A DNA stretch of 64,000 nt. Source: Lysinibacillus sphaericus (GTDB lineage: Bacteria; Bacillota; Bacilli; Bacillales_A; Planococcaceae). Numbering within the stretch: the first letter of the stretch is position 1; the number at the start of each line of letters is the position of its first letter. Position numbers and translations under genes: made by a program. The notes under the pieces are model-generated. The model saw only the letters and a program-made list of their open reading frames with translations. It did not search any database and was not told the DNA's origin. This document shows, in pieces, positions 8,659 to 17,750 of the stretch. The stretch is from NCBI RefSeq assembly GCF_006864135.1, contig NZ_SADV01000016.1:30161-94160 (forward strand). The letters are read 5' to 3'.

Positions 8659-11376
8659 ATGGAAAATACACGTCCAACTCCAGAGACGTTTTTAGCGAGG
8701 CTTCAACAGGAAGAACAATTTGTAGGGAAGTTAAAAATCTTTCTTGGTTATGCTGCCGGAGTAGGTAAAACTTATGCAATGCTAGATGCAGCACAGCAAG
8801 CAAAAAAACTTGGTAAAGATGTGGTAGTTGGCTATGTAGAACCACATCCTCGTCCAGATACGTTAGCTTTACTCGAAGGACTGGAGCAAATTCCTACGAA
8901 AAAAATAATTTATAAAGGGAAACCTTTTCAGGAATTAGATATTGATGAAGTACTAAAGCGCAAACCAGAAATTGTCATTATTGATGAATTGGCACATAGC
9001 AATGTTCTAACGATGCGTCACAAAAAACGTTTTGGAGATGTAGAGGAATTACTTGCAAAGGGCATTCATGTCTATACAACCGTAAATATTCAACATATTG
9101 AAAGCCTACATGATTTAGTAGAAGAAATAACCGGAATAAAGGTTCGAGAGCGTATTCCCGATTATTTAATAGATCAAGCTGCACAAATAAAAATTGTCGA
9201 TATTGAACCAGATGAGTTAATTCAACGCCTACAAGAAGGCAAAATTTATGTAAAACAACAAGCTGAAAAAGCGTTGCAATCTTTTTTTCGCAAACAAAAT
9301 TTAGTATCACTTCGAGAAATTGCATTACGGAGAGCTGCAGATACGATTAACTATAAGCAAGTAAACAGCGACGAATCTATAAAGCATCCTGTACAAATCG
9401 AAGAGCATTTACTTGTGGGTATTAGTAGCTCTCCTACGAATGCCAAGGTTATTCGAACTACTGCGCGATTAGCACAGGCATTACATGGGAAATTTACAGC
9501 TCTTTACGTTCAAAACGTACAGGAGCATGACAGGAGTAACGCAAATTCTGAACGACTTCAGCAGCATATAAAGCTTGTTGAACAGCTTGGCGGCCATGTC
9601 GTAATTGTTCAGGAAGATGATGTAGCTGTCGCCCTTGCTAACTATGCACAAATTAGTGGTGTCACTAAATTAGTCATCGGTAGAACTAGCATGAGAAAAA
9701 AATGGTGGCGACCAAACACCAAAATTAGCGATCGACTCAACGAATTTGTGCCGAATTTAGCCATACATATAGTCCCTGATCAGGAAAACGAACAATTCTA
9801 CTTCCCTACTGTAAAAAATAAGCTGTCATTTGAATGGCATGACTTATTAAAAATGGCTGTAGTATTTGGCATAGTATCAGTTGTTGGGCTATATTTTTAC
9901 ACAATTGGTGTTAGCGACTCGAACATTATCACTATCTACATTTTAGGTGTTTTAATTCTTGCCATTTGGTCATCAGGATGGATGATGAGCATTATTAGCT
10001 CCATCATAGCAGTACTACTTTTTAATTATTTTTTTACAGAACCACGATTTTCATTTAACGCCTATCATCGTGACTATCCGATGACCTTTGTGATCATGTT
10101 CCTTTCAGGAGTGATTACAAGTAGCTTAACGAAAAAAATAAAGGAGCAAACCATTGTCGCTGTTCGTAAATCTTATCGAATGGAGGTGCTCCTTGATACA
10201 AATCGTAGACTTCAACATGCTAAGTCAATAGAAGAAATTATTATTGAAGGCATGTCACAAATTGTTAAATTAGTAGAAAAACCAGTACAATTTTTTGAGA
10301 TAGAAAATAACTTAATTGTGAACTCTATTTTTTTCCGTACCGAGAGCATATCTAGTATTGAAAATAAGAAGATAGCTTCCCTCTTTGAGAATCCGAATGA
10401 GCATGGTGTCGTAAGCTGGGTTATCAATAATAAGCATGTAGCAGGCGTATCCACTGACATATTTCCTGAAGTGAATGCCTACTATTTACCGGTTATTTCA
10501 AACGGGAGTGTTAAAGGCGTTATCGGTATTGCACTGTCAAAGCAATCACCATTACCTGCATTTGAGCGTAATATTTTGCATGCCATTATGAATGATTTTT
10601 CATTCGCACTTGATAAATGGTATTTACAAAAACTCAATGCAGAAGTAGCTAGAGAAGCTGAAATGGAGCAAATGCGAGCAAACCTTTTGCGCGCAGTTTC
10701 TCATGATTTAAGAACACCGTTAACTGCTATTTCCGGTAATGCAGATATATTACTATCTAGTGCATCTCAAATTCGAGAGGATGAAAAAAGCAAAATATAT
10801 GAGGATATTTATAAAAATTCGAAATGGCTTGTACAAATGGTTGAAAACTTACTTGCTGTGTCTAAGTTAGAAGATGGCCAATTTGCAATGGAGATGCAAT
10901 TGGAACTTGTAGAAGATATTATTCAAGAAGCACTAACGCATGTCGTTCGTCTAAACAATACACATGAAATATCCTATCAAATTGAACCAGAATTTTTATT
11001 TGCTGTAATGGATGCACGACTGATTATTCAAGTTCTAATTAATATTATTGATAATGCATTAACCTATACACCTTCAGGCAGTGTTATTACTATAAAGGTC
11101 AAAGAATGTGAACGTTTCGTCCACTTTAGCATTGCAGATAATGGCCCTGGCATTGACGATTCTATAAAAAATAACCTTTTTGAGCCATTTACTACCGGAA
11201 AAGTACAGCGGAGCGATAGTCGAAGAGGCTTGGGTTTAGGCTTAGCGCTATGTCAAACTATATTAAAATTACATGGAAGTGAAATAACAGTTTCGGATAA
11301 TAAACCAAAAGGAACAATTTTTAATTTTTCACTGAAAAAAAGCCCTTTACCAAAAGTTAGAGATAACATTTATTAA
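8659..11376 (+). CDS. kdpD: Sensor histidine kinase KdpD
   Basis: Full-length membrane kinase that senses K+ limitation and phosphorylates KdpE. Domains in order: N-terminal KdpD domain with Walker A GYAAGVGKT at 30-38; a UspA-like domain near 245-370; four membrane helices near 395-490 (DUF4118); a GAF-like region near 510-650; HisKA with the phospho-acceptor His in SHDLRTPLTAIS near 682; and a HATPase with NIIDNALTYTPSG and GLGLALC motifs. Length 905 matches complete KdpD, not the kinase-lacking short form seen in some Firmicutes. RBS GAGGTGAAAGAGG precedes ATG 8659. Confidence 0.95.
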   Translation: MENTRPTPETFLARLQQEEQFVGKLKIFLGYAAGVGKTYAMLDAAQQAKKLGKDVVVGYVEPHPRPDTLALLEGLEQIPTKKIIYKGKPFQELDIDEVLKRKPEIVIIDELAHSNVLTMRHKKRFGDVEELLAKGIHVYTTVNIQHIESLHDLVEEITGIKVRERIPDYLIDQAAQIKIVDIEPDELIQRLQEGKIYVKQQAEKALQSFFRKQNLVSLREIALRRAADTINYKQVNSDESIKHPVQIEEHLLVGISSSPTNAKVIRTTARLAQALHGKFTALYVQNVQEHDRSNANSERLQQHIKLVEQLGGHVVIVQEDDVAVALANYAQISGVTKLVIGRTSMRKKWWRPNTKISDRLNEFVPNLAIHIVPDQENEQFYFPTVKNKLSFEWHDLLKMAVVFGIVSVVGLYFYTIGVSDSNIITIYILGVLILAIWSSGWMMSIISSIIAVLLFNYFFTEPRFSFNAYHRDYPMTFVIMFLSGVITSSLTKKIKEQTIVAVRKSYRMEVLLDTNRRLQHAKSIEEIIIEGMSQIVKLVEKPVQFFEIENNLIVNSIFFRTESISSIENKKIASLFENPNEHGVVSWVINNKHVAGVSTDIFPEVNAYYLPVISNGSVKGVIGIALSKQSPLPAFERNILHAIMNDFSFALDKWYLQKLNAEVAREAEMEQMRANLLRAVSHDLRTPLTAISGNADILLSSASQIREDEKSKIYEDIYKNSKWLVQMVENLLAVSKLEDGQFAMEMQLELVEDIIQEALTHVVRLNNTHEISYQIEPEFLFAVMDARLIIQVLINIIDNALTYTPSGSVITIKVKECERFVHFSIADNGPGIDDSIKNNLFEPFTTGKVQRSDSRRGLGLGLALCQTILKLHGSEITVSDNKPKGTIFNFSLKKSPLPKVRDNIY

Positions 11377-11388
11377 ACGTTTGTATAA

Positions 11389-11491
11389 GTTGATTGGAGT
11401 AGAAGATGGATGACATCTTGGGAATCAGTGCCACAGAGGATATCCTAAAGCGAGTGCCCCCAGGAAAGCACAAGCCGGCATTGAAATCAAC
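11389..11491. repeat. Degenerate Bacillus-type intergenic repeat between kdpD and kdpE
   Basis: This 103-base segment starts GTTGATTGGAG and ends GGAAAGC...GAAATCAAC; the ends form a perfect 7-bp inverted repeat GTTGATT/AATCAAC. The layout (TTGATTGGAG, a TCCT/GGAA block, CCCCAGGAAAGC, GGAAATCAAC-like end) matches a repeat common between genes of Bacillus and relatives, here heavily diverged. It is GC-richer than the neighbouring genes and fills the kdpD-kdpE gap. Confidence 0.65.
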
Positions 11492-11534
11492 GACACGTTT
11501 ATGGTGATGAGCTAAAAAGGAGTAATGAATTTCG

Positions 11535-12239
11535 ATGAATAAACGAATTCTAGTAGTAGAAGATGATATAGCCATTGGCAATTTAATTAAAATGACATTA
11601 ACTACTCAGCAATATGAATTTGATATTGCTAGAGATGGTAATAGTGCTTTACAAAAGGCTCTTGCCATGAGTCCAGACGTTATTATTTTGGATTTAGGAC
11701 TACCAGACATAGACGGTGTAGAGCTTATAACGAAAATAAGAAGCTGGACTCAAACTCCTATTATCGTAGTTAGTGCACGCGGCGAGGAGCACGATAAAAT
11801 CAATGCTTTAGATGCCGGTGCAGACGATTATGTTACAAAGCCTTTCAGTGTTGAAGAGCTATTAGCCCGAATTCGAGTAGCTTTGAGAAGAATGTCATTT
11901 GAGCATCAGCTAGAAAATGAACCCTCTATCTTTGTAAATGGCCATTTACAAATAAACTACGCGGCAAATACAGTGTTTGTACATGACAAAGAAGTACATT
12001 TGACGCCTATTGAATATAAGCTCTTGGTTATTTTATCAAAGCATGTCGGCAAAGTTTTAACACATAATTTTATTTTAAAGGAAGTTTGGCATAACGCACT
12101 TCAATCGGATGTTCCAAGTTTAAGAGTTTTTATGGCTACTCTTCGAAAGAAAATAGAGGATAATCCAGCTAACCCAAAGTTCATCCAGACACATGTCCGC
12201 GTTGGGTACAGAATGCTTCGTTGTCACGATGAAGCATAA
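11535..12239 (+). CDS. kdpE: KDP operon response regulator KdpE
   Basis: OmpR/PhoB-family response regulator. The receiver domain covers residues 1-120, with acidic DD at 10-11, phospho-acceptor D53 (ILDLGLPD) and the conserved Lys in VTKPFS. The C-terminal winged helix (about 135-232) carries LTPIEYKLLVILS and RVGYRM. It should activate kdpFABC when phosphorylated by KdpD. Length 234. RBS AAAAGGAGTAATGAATTTCG precedes ATG 11535. The 158-base gap from kdpD is mostly repeat DNA, so the usual kdpD-kdpE overlap has been lost. Confidence 0.95.
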   Translation: MNKRILVVEDDIAIGNLIKMTLTTQQYEFDIARDGNSALQKALAMSPDVIILDLGLPDIDGVELITKIRSWTQTPIIVVSARGEEHDKINALDAGADDYVTKPFSVEELLARIRVALRRMSFEHQLENEPSIFVNGHLQINYAANTVFVHDKEVHLTPIEYKLLVILSKHVGKVLTHNFILKEVWHNALQSDVPSLRVFMATLRKKIEDNPANPKFIQTHVRVGYRMLRCHDEA

Positions 12240-12281
12240 GGTTTAGCTATTCCAATATTACTTTAGACGGCAAACTTATTA

Positions 12282-12310
12282 TTGATTGACTGGATAAAAA
12301 ATGATAATAT
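12282..12310 (+). promoter_or_regulatory. Candidate sigma-A promoter of feoAB
   Basis: TTGATT at 12282-12287 and TAATAT at 12305-12310 with a 17-base spacer, just ahead of the Fur box and 45 bases before the feoA start. Confidence 0.55.
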
Positions 12311-12315
12311 TTATT

Positions 12316-12330
12316 TGATAATGATTATCA
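12316..12330 (+). promoter_or_regulatory. Fur box upstream of feoA
   Basis: TGATAATGATTATCA is a perfect 7-1-7 inverted repeat identical to the classic Bacillus Fur consensus. It sits just after the likely -10 box, so Fur-Fe2+ would block transcription start. It implies iron-repressed feoAB expression. Confidence 0.93.
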
Positions 12331-12354
12331 TCGACAAGAAAGTAGGTAGATCTT

Positions 12355-12582
12355 ATGAACCTTCACGCTGTTCAATTGGGTGAAAAAGTTAAAGTGAAAG
12401 ATCTACAGCAAATTGACACTCTTTTATGTAAACGTTTAAACGCTTTTGGTATTAAAGAAGGCTGTCAGGTTTGTATGATCCAAAAAGGATGGTTTTCTGG
12501 AGCTTGTATATTGGAATGTCAAGGACAGAAAATCGGGCTTAGAAAAAAAGATTTAATGGATATAAAGGTTGAACAAGTATGA
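12355..12582 (+). CDS. feoA: Ferrous iron transport protein A
   Basis: A 75-residue SH3-like FeoA protein, a cytoplasmic helper of the FeoB ferrous iron transporter. The sequence pattern (KVKDLQQID, KRLNAFGIKEGCQV, GLRKKDLMDIKV) follows the FeoA family, whose typical length is 70-85. It overlaps the start of feoB by 4 bases (ATGA-type overlap at 12579-12582), giving coupled translation. RBS AGTAGGTAGATCTT is modest. Regulated by the upstream Fur box. Confidence 0.92.
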   Translation: MNLHAVQLGEKVKVKDLQQIDTLLCKRLNAFGIKEGCQVCMIQKGWFSGACILECQGQKIGLRKKDLMDIKVEQV

Positions 12583-14558
12583 GTAGATTAGCTTTAATAG
12601 GAAACCCTAATATCGGTAAAACATCATTGTTCAATACGTTGACAAATTCATATGAATATGTTGGCAATTGGAGTGGCGTAACCGTTGAAAAAAAAGTAGG
12701 ACAAGTAAAAAAATTACAAAAAGAAATAATTGATTTACCTGGTGTCTATACGCTTAACCCTCTTTCAAAAGATGAAAGTGTTGTTACTTCCTTTTTACTG
12801 GAAGATCAGGTAGATGGAATTTTAAATATTATCGATGCCTCAAATTTCGAACGAAATATGCAATTAACAGTAGATATACTTGAACTTAGCAAGCCTGTTT
12901 TCATCTGTTTAAATATGATAGACGTAGCAAAAAAGAAAGGCGTCTCAATTGATGTCGAAAAATTACAAAGTTATTTAGGAGTACCTGTTGTTCCAATAAG
13001 TGCTCGTACGGGTAAAGGTGTCGAAGGTATTTATGCTGCTATTCAAGCCTCAGATCGTACTCAACAACGTTTTACATTAGCCTATGATGACGTAATTGAA
13101 AAAGGCATCTCAAAAATTGAAGCATTGTTACAGCATGTTCCTGAAGAACAAAGAAGATGGTGTACGATTCAATTTTTAATGGGAAATGACGCTGTTGACG
13201 CTTATTTGCAAGACAAGGAATACTTTGAAAAGCTAGCTACTGTGCGAGATGCTTTAGAGAAGCAAATAGGAGAACCATTAAATAAAGCTATTGCTAAAAA
13301 ACGTGATTTATATATTTCTAACATCAATAGCGAAGTAATTATACAAGAGAAAAGTGAAACTCAATGGTCAGAGAAAGTTGATAAAATTCTAACACATCCA
13401 ATTTTAGGTGTTCCGATTTTCCTAGCGCTTATGTTTTTAATGTTTCAAGCAACGTTTGCATGGATTGGTACCCCTCTTTCGGATTTCCTGGATGGCTTTG
13501 TAAGTGGCCCTCTTTCAGATGCTGTTACTCAGGGCTTAGAAGCTATTGGTGCAGCTCCTTTTATTGTTCATTTAATATGTGATGGAATCATTGCAGGGGT
13601 TGGCGGTGTTTTAGTTTTCATTCCGCAAATCTTTGTACTATTTTTCTTTATTTCACTATTAGAAGATTCAGGGTATATGGCGAGAATTGCTGTTGTAATG
13701 GATCGTCTTATGGAGTTTTTCGGTTTAAACGGTAAAGCCTTTATTCCGATGATTGTAAGCTTTGGATGCAATGTTCCAGGTGTAATGGCTGCGAGAACAA
13801 TTGAACAGCCGAGAGAACGACTATTAACAATTCTTGTTGCGCCGTTTATGAGCTGCTCAGCAAGGCTACCTGTATATGCTTTGTTCGGTGCAGCATTCTT
13901 TTCTGCACATCAATCATTAGTAGTATTCTCGCTATATGTTATGGGTATTGTGGTAGCGCTTATTGTAACAAAAATATTATCAATGACGATTTTAAAAAAT
14001 GAAACTTCCGTATTTTTCGTTGAGTTACCTGCCTACCATGTACCACAACTTAAAACACTTTGGCGTTCCACTTGGGAAAAAGGGAAAGGATTTTTCCGCA
14101 AAGCTGGTACTATTATCTTTGCTGGTTCCGTTATTATTTGGCTTCTTTCTTATCTTGGACCACATGGTGCTAATGTCAATATGGATGACAGCTTTTTAGC
14201 AATTATCGGGGGCGCTTTTGGTGTGTTGTTTATCCCTCTTGGCTTTGGAACATGGCAAGCCGGTGCATCCCTTATTGCTGGATTCCTGGCAAAAGAAGTA
14301 ATTGTTTCGACAATGGCGATTATTTATGGCGTAAGTGAAGGTGTATTATCCGCTACAATGACAACTCATTTTACTGCTTTAAGTGCTTATACATTCTTGG
14401 CCTTTGTTTTACTTTATATGCCTTGTTTAGCAACAGTAGGCGCAATAAAAAGGGAAACACAGTCTGTGAAATGGACTTTATTTGCAACCATATATCCATT
14501 TGTTGTAGCTTATCTCATTGCACTTATGATTTATGGTATTGGGAATTTATTGATGTGA
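12579..14558 (+). CDS. feoB: Ferrous iron transporter B
   Basis: Membrane Fe2+ transporter with an N-terminal G domain. G1 is GNPNIGKTS at 8-16, G3 is DLPGVY near 53, G4 is NMID near 113, and G5 SAR near 141. It continues with a helical spacer and about eight membrane helices bearing the two Gate motifs (GCNVPGVMAARTI near 400 and the later CxxxR-type region CSARLPVYALF). Length 659 is typical of Firmicutes FeoB. It overlaps feoA and is followed 10 bases later by a small Cys-rich partner gene. Confidence 0.96.
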   Translation: MSRLALIGNPNIGKTSLFNTLTNSYEYVGNWSGVTVEKKVGQVKKLQKEIIDLPGVYTLNPLSKDESVVTSFLLEDQVDGILNIIDASNFERNMQLTVDILELSKPVFICLNMIDVAKKKGVSIDVEKLQSYLGVPVVPISARTGKGVEGIYAAIQASDRTQQRFTLAYDDVIEKGISKIEALLQHVPEEQRRWCTIQFLMGNDAVDAYLQDKEYFEKLATVRDALEKQIGEPLNKAIAKKRDLYISNINSEVIIQEKSETQWSEKVDKILTHPILGVPIFLALMFLMFQATFAWIGTPLSDFLDGFVSGPLSDAVTQGLEAIGAAPFIVHLICDGIIAGVGGVLVFIPQIFVLFFFISLLEDSGYMARIAVVMDRLMEFFGLNGKAFIPMIVSFGCNVPGVMAARTIEQPRERLLTILVAPFMSCSARLPVYALFGAAFFSAHQSLVVFSLYVMGIVVALIVTKILSMTILKNETSVFFVELPAYHVPQLKTLWRSTWEKGKGFFRKAGTIIFAGSVIIWLLSYLGPHGANVNMDDSFLAIIGGAFGVLFIPLGFGTWQAGASLIAGFLAKEVIVSTMAIIYGVSEGVLSATMTTHFTALSAYTFLAFVLLYMPCLATVGAIKRETQSVKWTLFATIYPFVVAYLIALMIYGIGNLLM

Positions 14559-14568
14559 GGTGTAGAGG

Positions 14569-14748
14569 ATGACTTTATTAATTAATATCTTAATCGGTAG
14601 TATTATATTTGGCTATGCTGGTATTACTTTATATAAAAGCATTAAGAAGCAGAAAAAGGGCAAATGCGCATCATGCTCATTACAGAAGAGTTGTTCCTCT
14701 AACGTTTGTGTCCCTCCTACCAAACTGAAAGATTTCACCACTAAATAA
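14569..14748 (+). CDS. FeoB-associated Cys-rich membrane protein
   Basis: A 59-residue ORF with one N-terminal membrane helix (about 3-22), a Lys-rich stop-transfer stretch and then cysteines spaced C-x2-C-x5-C-x4-C. This matches the small FeoB-associated Cys-rich family that follows feoB in many Firmicutes and may play a FeoC-like role, perhaps holding Fe2+ or a cluster; that role is inference. RBS GAGGTGTAGAGG overlaps the feoB stop. The last gene before a strong terminator. Confidence 0.88.
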   Translation: MTLLINILIGSIIFGYAGITLYKSIKKQKKGKCASCSLQKSCSSNVCVPPTKLKDFTTK

Positions 14749-14754
14749 ATATAT

Positions 14755-14806
14755 AGCGAGGTAATTTCAAATGGAAAATTTCATTGGGAACTACCTCGCT
14801 TTTTTG
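14755..14806 (+). terminator. Terminator of the feo operon
   Basis: Stem AGCGAGGTA (14755-14763) with TACCTCGCT (14792-14800), followed by TTTTTT. Confidence 0.85.
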
Positions 14807-14929
14807 TGAGCTTTTAGACTTAAAGTGCTTTCTTCTAAAGCTTAAGTATTAGAAACGTACTTTAAATGTTTCATCACCAAGAGTTAGGGTGATGACATTT
14901 GTTATAGTGTATAACCTATATATAAGCTG

Positions 14930-15062
14930 AGTGAGGGCTGGGCGCGACTCCTTGAGGATCAGCAATAGAGGAACGAAGGTGTTATCACATCCTGTGATAA
15001 CGCCTTCGCCACCAACATCGTGTTATTGCTGCTGCCGCTCCGCATTCGCGGAAATAAACCCC
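14930..15062. repeat. Nested palindromic repeat between feo operon and chemoreceptor
   Basis: Two nested hairpins: outer arms CAGCAATA / TATTGCTG and a 16-bp inner stem at 14974-14989 with 14993-15008 (one G-T pair). The right side carries the GCTGCCGCTCCGCATTCGCGG variant of the repeat core seen elsewhere. No ORF. It could also act as a terminator for the minus-strand side, but lacks a T tract. Confidence 0.6.
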
Positions 15063-15080
15063 ACATTTTGGTAATGAGCG

Positions 15081-16769
15081 TTATATTTTAAATTTATTGA
15101 TTTCTTCCTTCACGGACACCGCTTCTTCACTTAATGCCTTAGCAACAGCGTTAATTTCTTGAATAGTCGCAGCTTGCTCTTCAATTGTCGATGCTATTGT
15201 TTCAGACTGTTGTGCAGCATGCTTGGAAGAAGAGGACATTTCATTGACCGATGCTGCCACTTCTTCAGTACTCGCAGAAATTTGTTGCGTAGAAGCAGAT
15301 ACATCCTCGATTTGAGATGTCATATCACTAATCGCTTTTAAAATCCCATCGAAGGCATTTTGGGCATTCTGAATAAATGTGACACCTTCATCTACATTCA
15401 ATACTGTTACATTTACGGCATTTTCTACTTCTTTCGTTTCTTGCTGAATAAGTGTTATTACATCTACTATTTGATTGGCAGAAGCTTTGGATTCCTCTGC
15501 TAATTTACGCACTTCATCTGCCACGACTGCGAAGCCATTACCATGCTCTCCTGCACGAGCCGCCTCAATCGCAGCATTTAATGCTAAAAGATTTGTTTGC
15601 TCAGTAATGTCAGTAATTACTTTCGCAATATTAACAATTTCAGCTGATTGCGTACTTAGCTTCTTAATACGTTCATTTGTTGTATTTGAAGATTGTTGGA
15701 TAATTGACATTTGATTTTCTGCAATATGCAACGTTTTTTCACCATCATTTGCAATAGCTTGTGTGTCTACTGCTTTAGAATGAAGCATTTGAGTAGCCTC
15801 AGCAATACGGTGAACACCTTGAGCAGTTTCATCCATTGCTATCGAACTTTCACGACCTGTAACAGCTGCTTGGTTATCACTAATCGCCATTCTCTCTACA
15901 AGGTTTGCAATATCATGTGAGGAATTTGAAATTTCTTCTGTACTTGCTGCTAGTTCTTCAGCCGCTGATGATGAATGCTCAACATTTGCCGTCATGCTAT
16001 GTATTAGTGAATGTAAATTAGACTTCATCAAATTAAAAGAATCAGCCAAATCTTTAATTTCATCCTTCGTTCTAACTTCGATATCCTTTTGACATAAATC
16101 ACCTTTAGCAATTACCCTTGCTGCAGAAGTTAGCTTATTTACAGGGTCAACGATGGAACGTACAAATCTAAACCCAACTACTACACAAATCAATAAAATA
16201 ATGCAGAACATCCATAAGAACCACTGTTTATTATTATTAATAAGCTTTTCAACATGTGCTAAAGAATTTTGCATGTCTGTAATGTTTTCTTGTTGAAACA
16301 AATCTACTTTGTCATTAATCTCAACTGAAGTAGTATCAAATTCAAGCATCATTTTATTCCCTTGCTCAGGCCCGTCTTGAATATAACTATGAGCCATTTT
16401 CTGACCAGTACTATAATATTCATCAAACGCTATTTTAATCGCATCTAATCTTTCCCGGTCTTCCTGATGCATTTTTTTCACTTGTTCCAAATCTTTATAA
16501 AAGATTTTGCTATATTCTTCTGCTTGCTCAAATCCATCATCTAAATTATCGAGTGCTCTTGTGGCACTAATATCAGTCAAATACTGCTGAACCTGTACAA
16601 CTGCTAACTTCATCTCATCTGCTAATAACGTCGTTTGAAGTGTTTTTTCTTTCATCAAATGTACTTGTTCCAGTTGAGATTTAGCATTTTGTTGCTGAAA
16701 TACCCCCATAATTAAAACTAATACTACGATAAGGCCAAACGACACTATACTCCTTACTTTAATTGACAC
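15081..16769 (-). CDS. Methyl-accepting chemotaxis protein
   Basis: Transmembrane chemoreceptor of 562 residues. A first membrane helix at about 7-25, an extracytoplasmic four-helix-bundle type ligand domain to about 183, a second membrane helix near 185-205, then HAMP ([14 protein letters not shown]...) and the signalling coiled coil. The highly conserved hairpin tip [20 protein letters not shown] is near residue 390. It would signal to CheA/CheW; no che genes are nearby. The start is GTG at 16769 behind a strong AGGAGGTATTTT. Ligand unknown. Confidence 0.93.
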   Translation of the reverse strand: MSIKVRSIVSFGLIVVLVLIMGVFQQQNAKSQLEQVHLMKEKTLQTTLLADEMKLAVVQVQQYLTDISATRALDNLDDGFEQAEEYSKIFYKDLEQVKKMHQEDRERLDAIKIAFDEYYSTGQKMAHSYIQDGPEQGNKMMLEFDTTSVEINDKVDLFQQENITDMQNSLAHVEKLINNNKQWFLWMFCIILLICVVVGFRFVRSIVDPVNKLTSAARVIAKGDLCQKDIEVRTKDEIKDLADSFNLMKSNLHSLIHSMTANVEHSSSAAEELAASTEEISNSSHDIANLVERMAISDNQAAVTGRESSIAMDETAQGVHRIAEATQMLHSKAVDTQAIANDGEKTLHIAENQMSIIQQSSNTTNERIKKLSTQSAEIVNIAKVITDITEQTNLLALNAAIEAARAGEHGNGFAVVADEVRKLAEESKASANQIVDVITLIQQETKEVENAVNVTVLNVDEGVTFIQNAQNAFDGILKAISDMTSQIEDVSASTQQISASTEEVAASVNEMSSSSKHAAQQSETIASTIEEQAATIQEINAVAKALSEEAVSVKEEINKFKI

Positions 16770-17143
16770 AAAATACCTCCTATTTTTAACCTCTAATAGT
16801 TTAGTCTGATAGAAAATATTTTAATAATTTATTTACATTAATGTAACACATTTACCAAACTAACTTTCAAAATCATCATTTTTGTAACGTAATGATTTAC
16901 CAACAAAACATTATACCTTTCTTATCGACCGGAAAAATGAAAAAATGTGTAGTTTTCAAGAATTTTTCACCACTAATTGACTACAGATGAAATAATAAGT
17001 AAACATTACAGGATACAGTGAATACATTTACAATGGATCTAGTTATTTATTTGTGCGTGTCGAACGCTAGCTTACCCATCTGCATATCATATTTATAATC
17101 AAGTATGTCATCAATGTTAAATCACTATCGAAAGGAGATCGTT
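16770..17143. other. AT-rich intergenic region upstream of chemoreceptor and yqfQ
   Basis: About 370 bases without a convincing gene. The minus strand has a TATAAT near 16912-16917 that could serve the chemoreceptor, with a poor -35. No clear sigma-D pair was found. The yqfQ RBS AAAGGAG is at about 17129-17135. Confidence 0.4.
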
Positions 17144-17677
17144 ATGGTATTTAGACCACAGTTTCCGATGTATCCTGGTGGCATGAGAATGCCCATGCAA
17201 ATGCCAATGCAAATGCCGATGCAAATGCCAATGCAAATGCCAACACCTCCACAAATGCCACCGCAGTCCTTTTTCCCGCCTGGAGGCTTCCCAAATCAGC
17301 CACGAATTCCCGGTGGCTTCCCTATGTCCAGTGGAATAGGTTCATTTGGAGGACAAATGCCGATGCAGGAACCTTCAAAAATCGGTTCATTTTTGCAGCA
17401 GGCGAATAGCTTATTTAACTCAGCGAAAACATATACACCTTACATTCAGCAAGCAATGCCAATGGTAAAAAATATTCCGTCACTTTTAAAATTGTATAAA
17501 GGATTTCAAGGTCTTCCTGCTGCAGGAGCTGCCGCAGGGGCTGGAGCAGTAGCAGCTGAAGCAGCGGCTAGCGGAGCAGGTTCTACTAAAAGTCGAAAAG
17601 CGTCTCGACAAAATGGATCATTTACTCCCGCTGAACCACTTCCATCTAAGCCCCGTATATTCCAGCCGCCTATGTAG
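17144..17677 (+). CDS. yqfQ: YqfQ/VrrA-like Met-Pro-Gln-rich protein
   Basis: A 177-residue low-complexity protein beside ispH, the same neighbourhood as B. subtilis yqfQ and the B. anthracis vrrA locus. The N-terminal 60 residues are Met, Pro, Gln and Gly rich and include a tandem MPMQ repeat; the middle (LFNSAKTYTPYIQQAMPMVKNIPSLLKLYKGF in part) is the conserved helical YqfQ core; the tail is Ala/Ser rich and basic. Function is unknown. Start ATG 17144 was chosen over 17105 because AAAGGAGATCG lies directly ahead of it. Confidence 0.8.
   Translation: MVFRPQFPMYPGGMRMPMQMPMQMPMQMPMQMPTPPQMPPQSFFPPGGFPNQPRIPGGFPMSSGIGSFGGQMPMQEPSKIGSFLQQANSLFNSAKTYTPYIQQAMPMVKNIPSLLKLYKGFQGLPAAGAAAGAGAVAAEAAASGAGSTKSRKASRQNGSFTPAEPLPSKPRIFQPPM
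17189..17242 (+). repeat. In-frame 12-bp tandem repeat (MPMQ) in yqfQ
   Basis: Four and a half copies of ATGCC(N)ATGCAA encode Met-Pro-Met-Gln units. Copies differ only at the third base of Pro codons (C, A, G, A). Positionally equivalent to the vrrA variable-number repeat of the anthrax group. Confidence 0.9.
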
Positions 17678-17689
17678 ATGAAGGTTTCT

Positions 17690-17718
17690 TTGTATTCGCC
17701 GTCCCTGTCCGTTATAAT
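17690..17718 (+). promoter_or_regulatory. Sigma-A promoter of ispH
   Basis: TTGTAT (17690-17695), 17-base spacer, TATAAT (17713-17718), 33 bases before the ispH start. It lies just after the yqfQ stop, so ispH has its own promoter. Confidence 0.75.
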
Positions 17719-17750
17719 GTAGATAGGTAAGCTTGAAAGGAGTCACAACC

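Noticed and set aside
16900..16960. Sigma-D promoter for the chemoreceptor (GTCGATAA near 16926)
   Set aside because: No TAAA box at the required 15-base distance.
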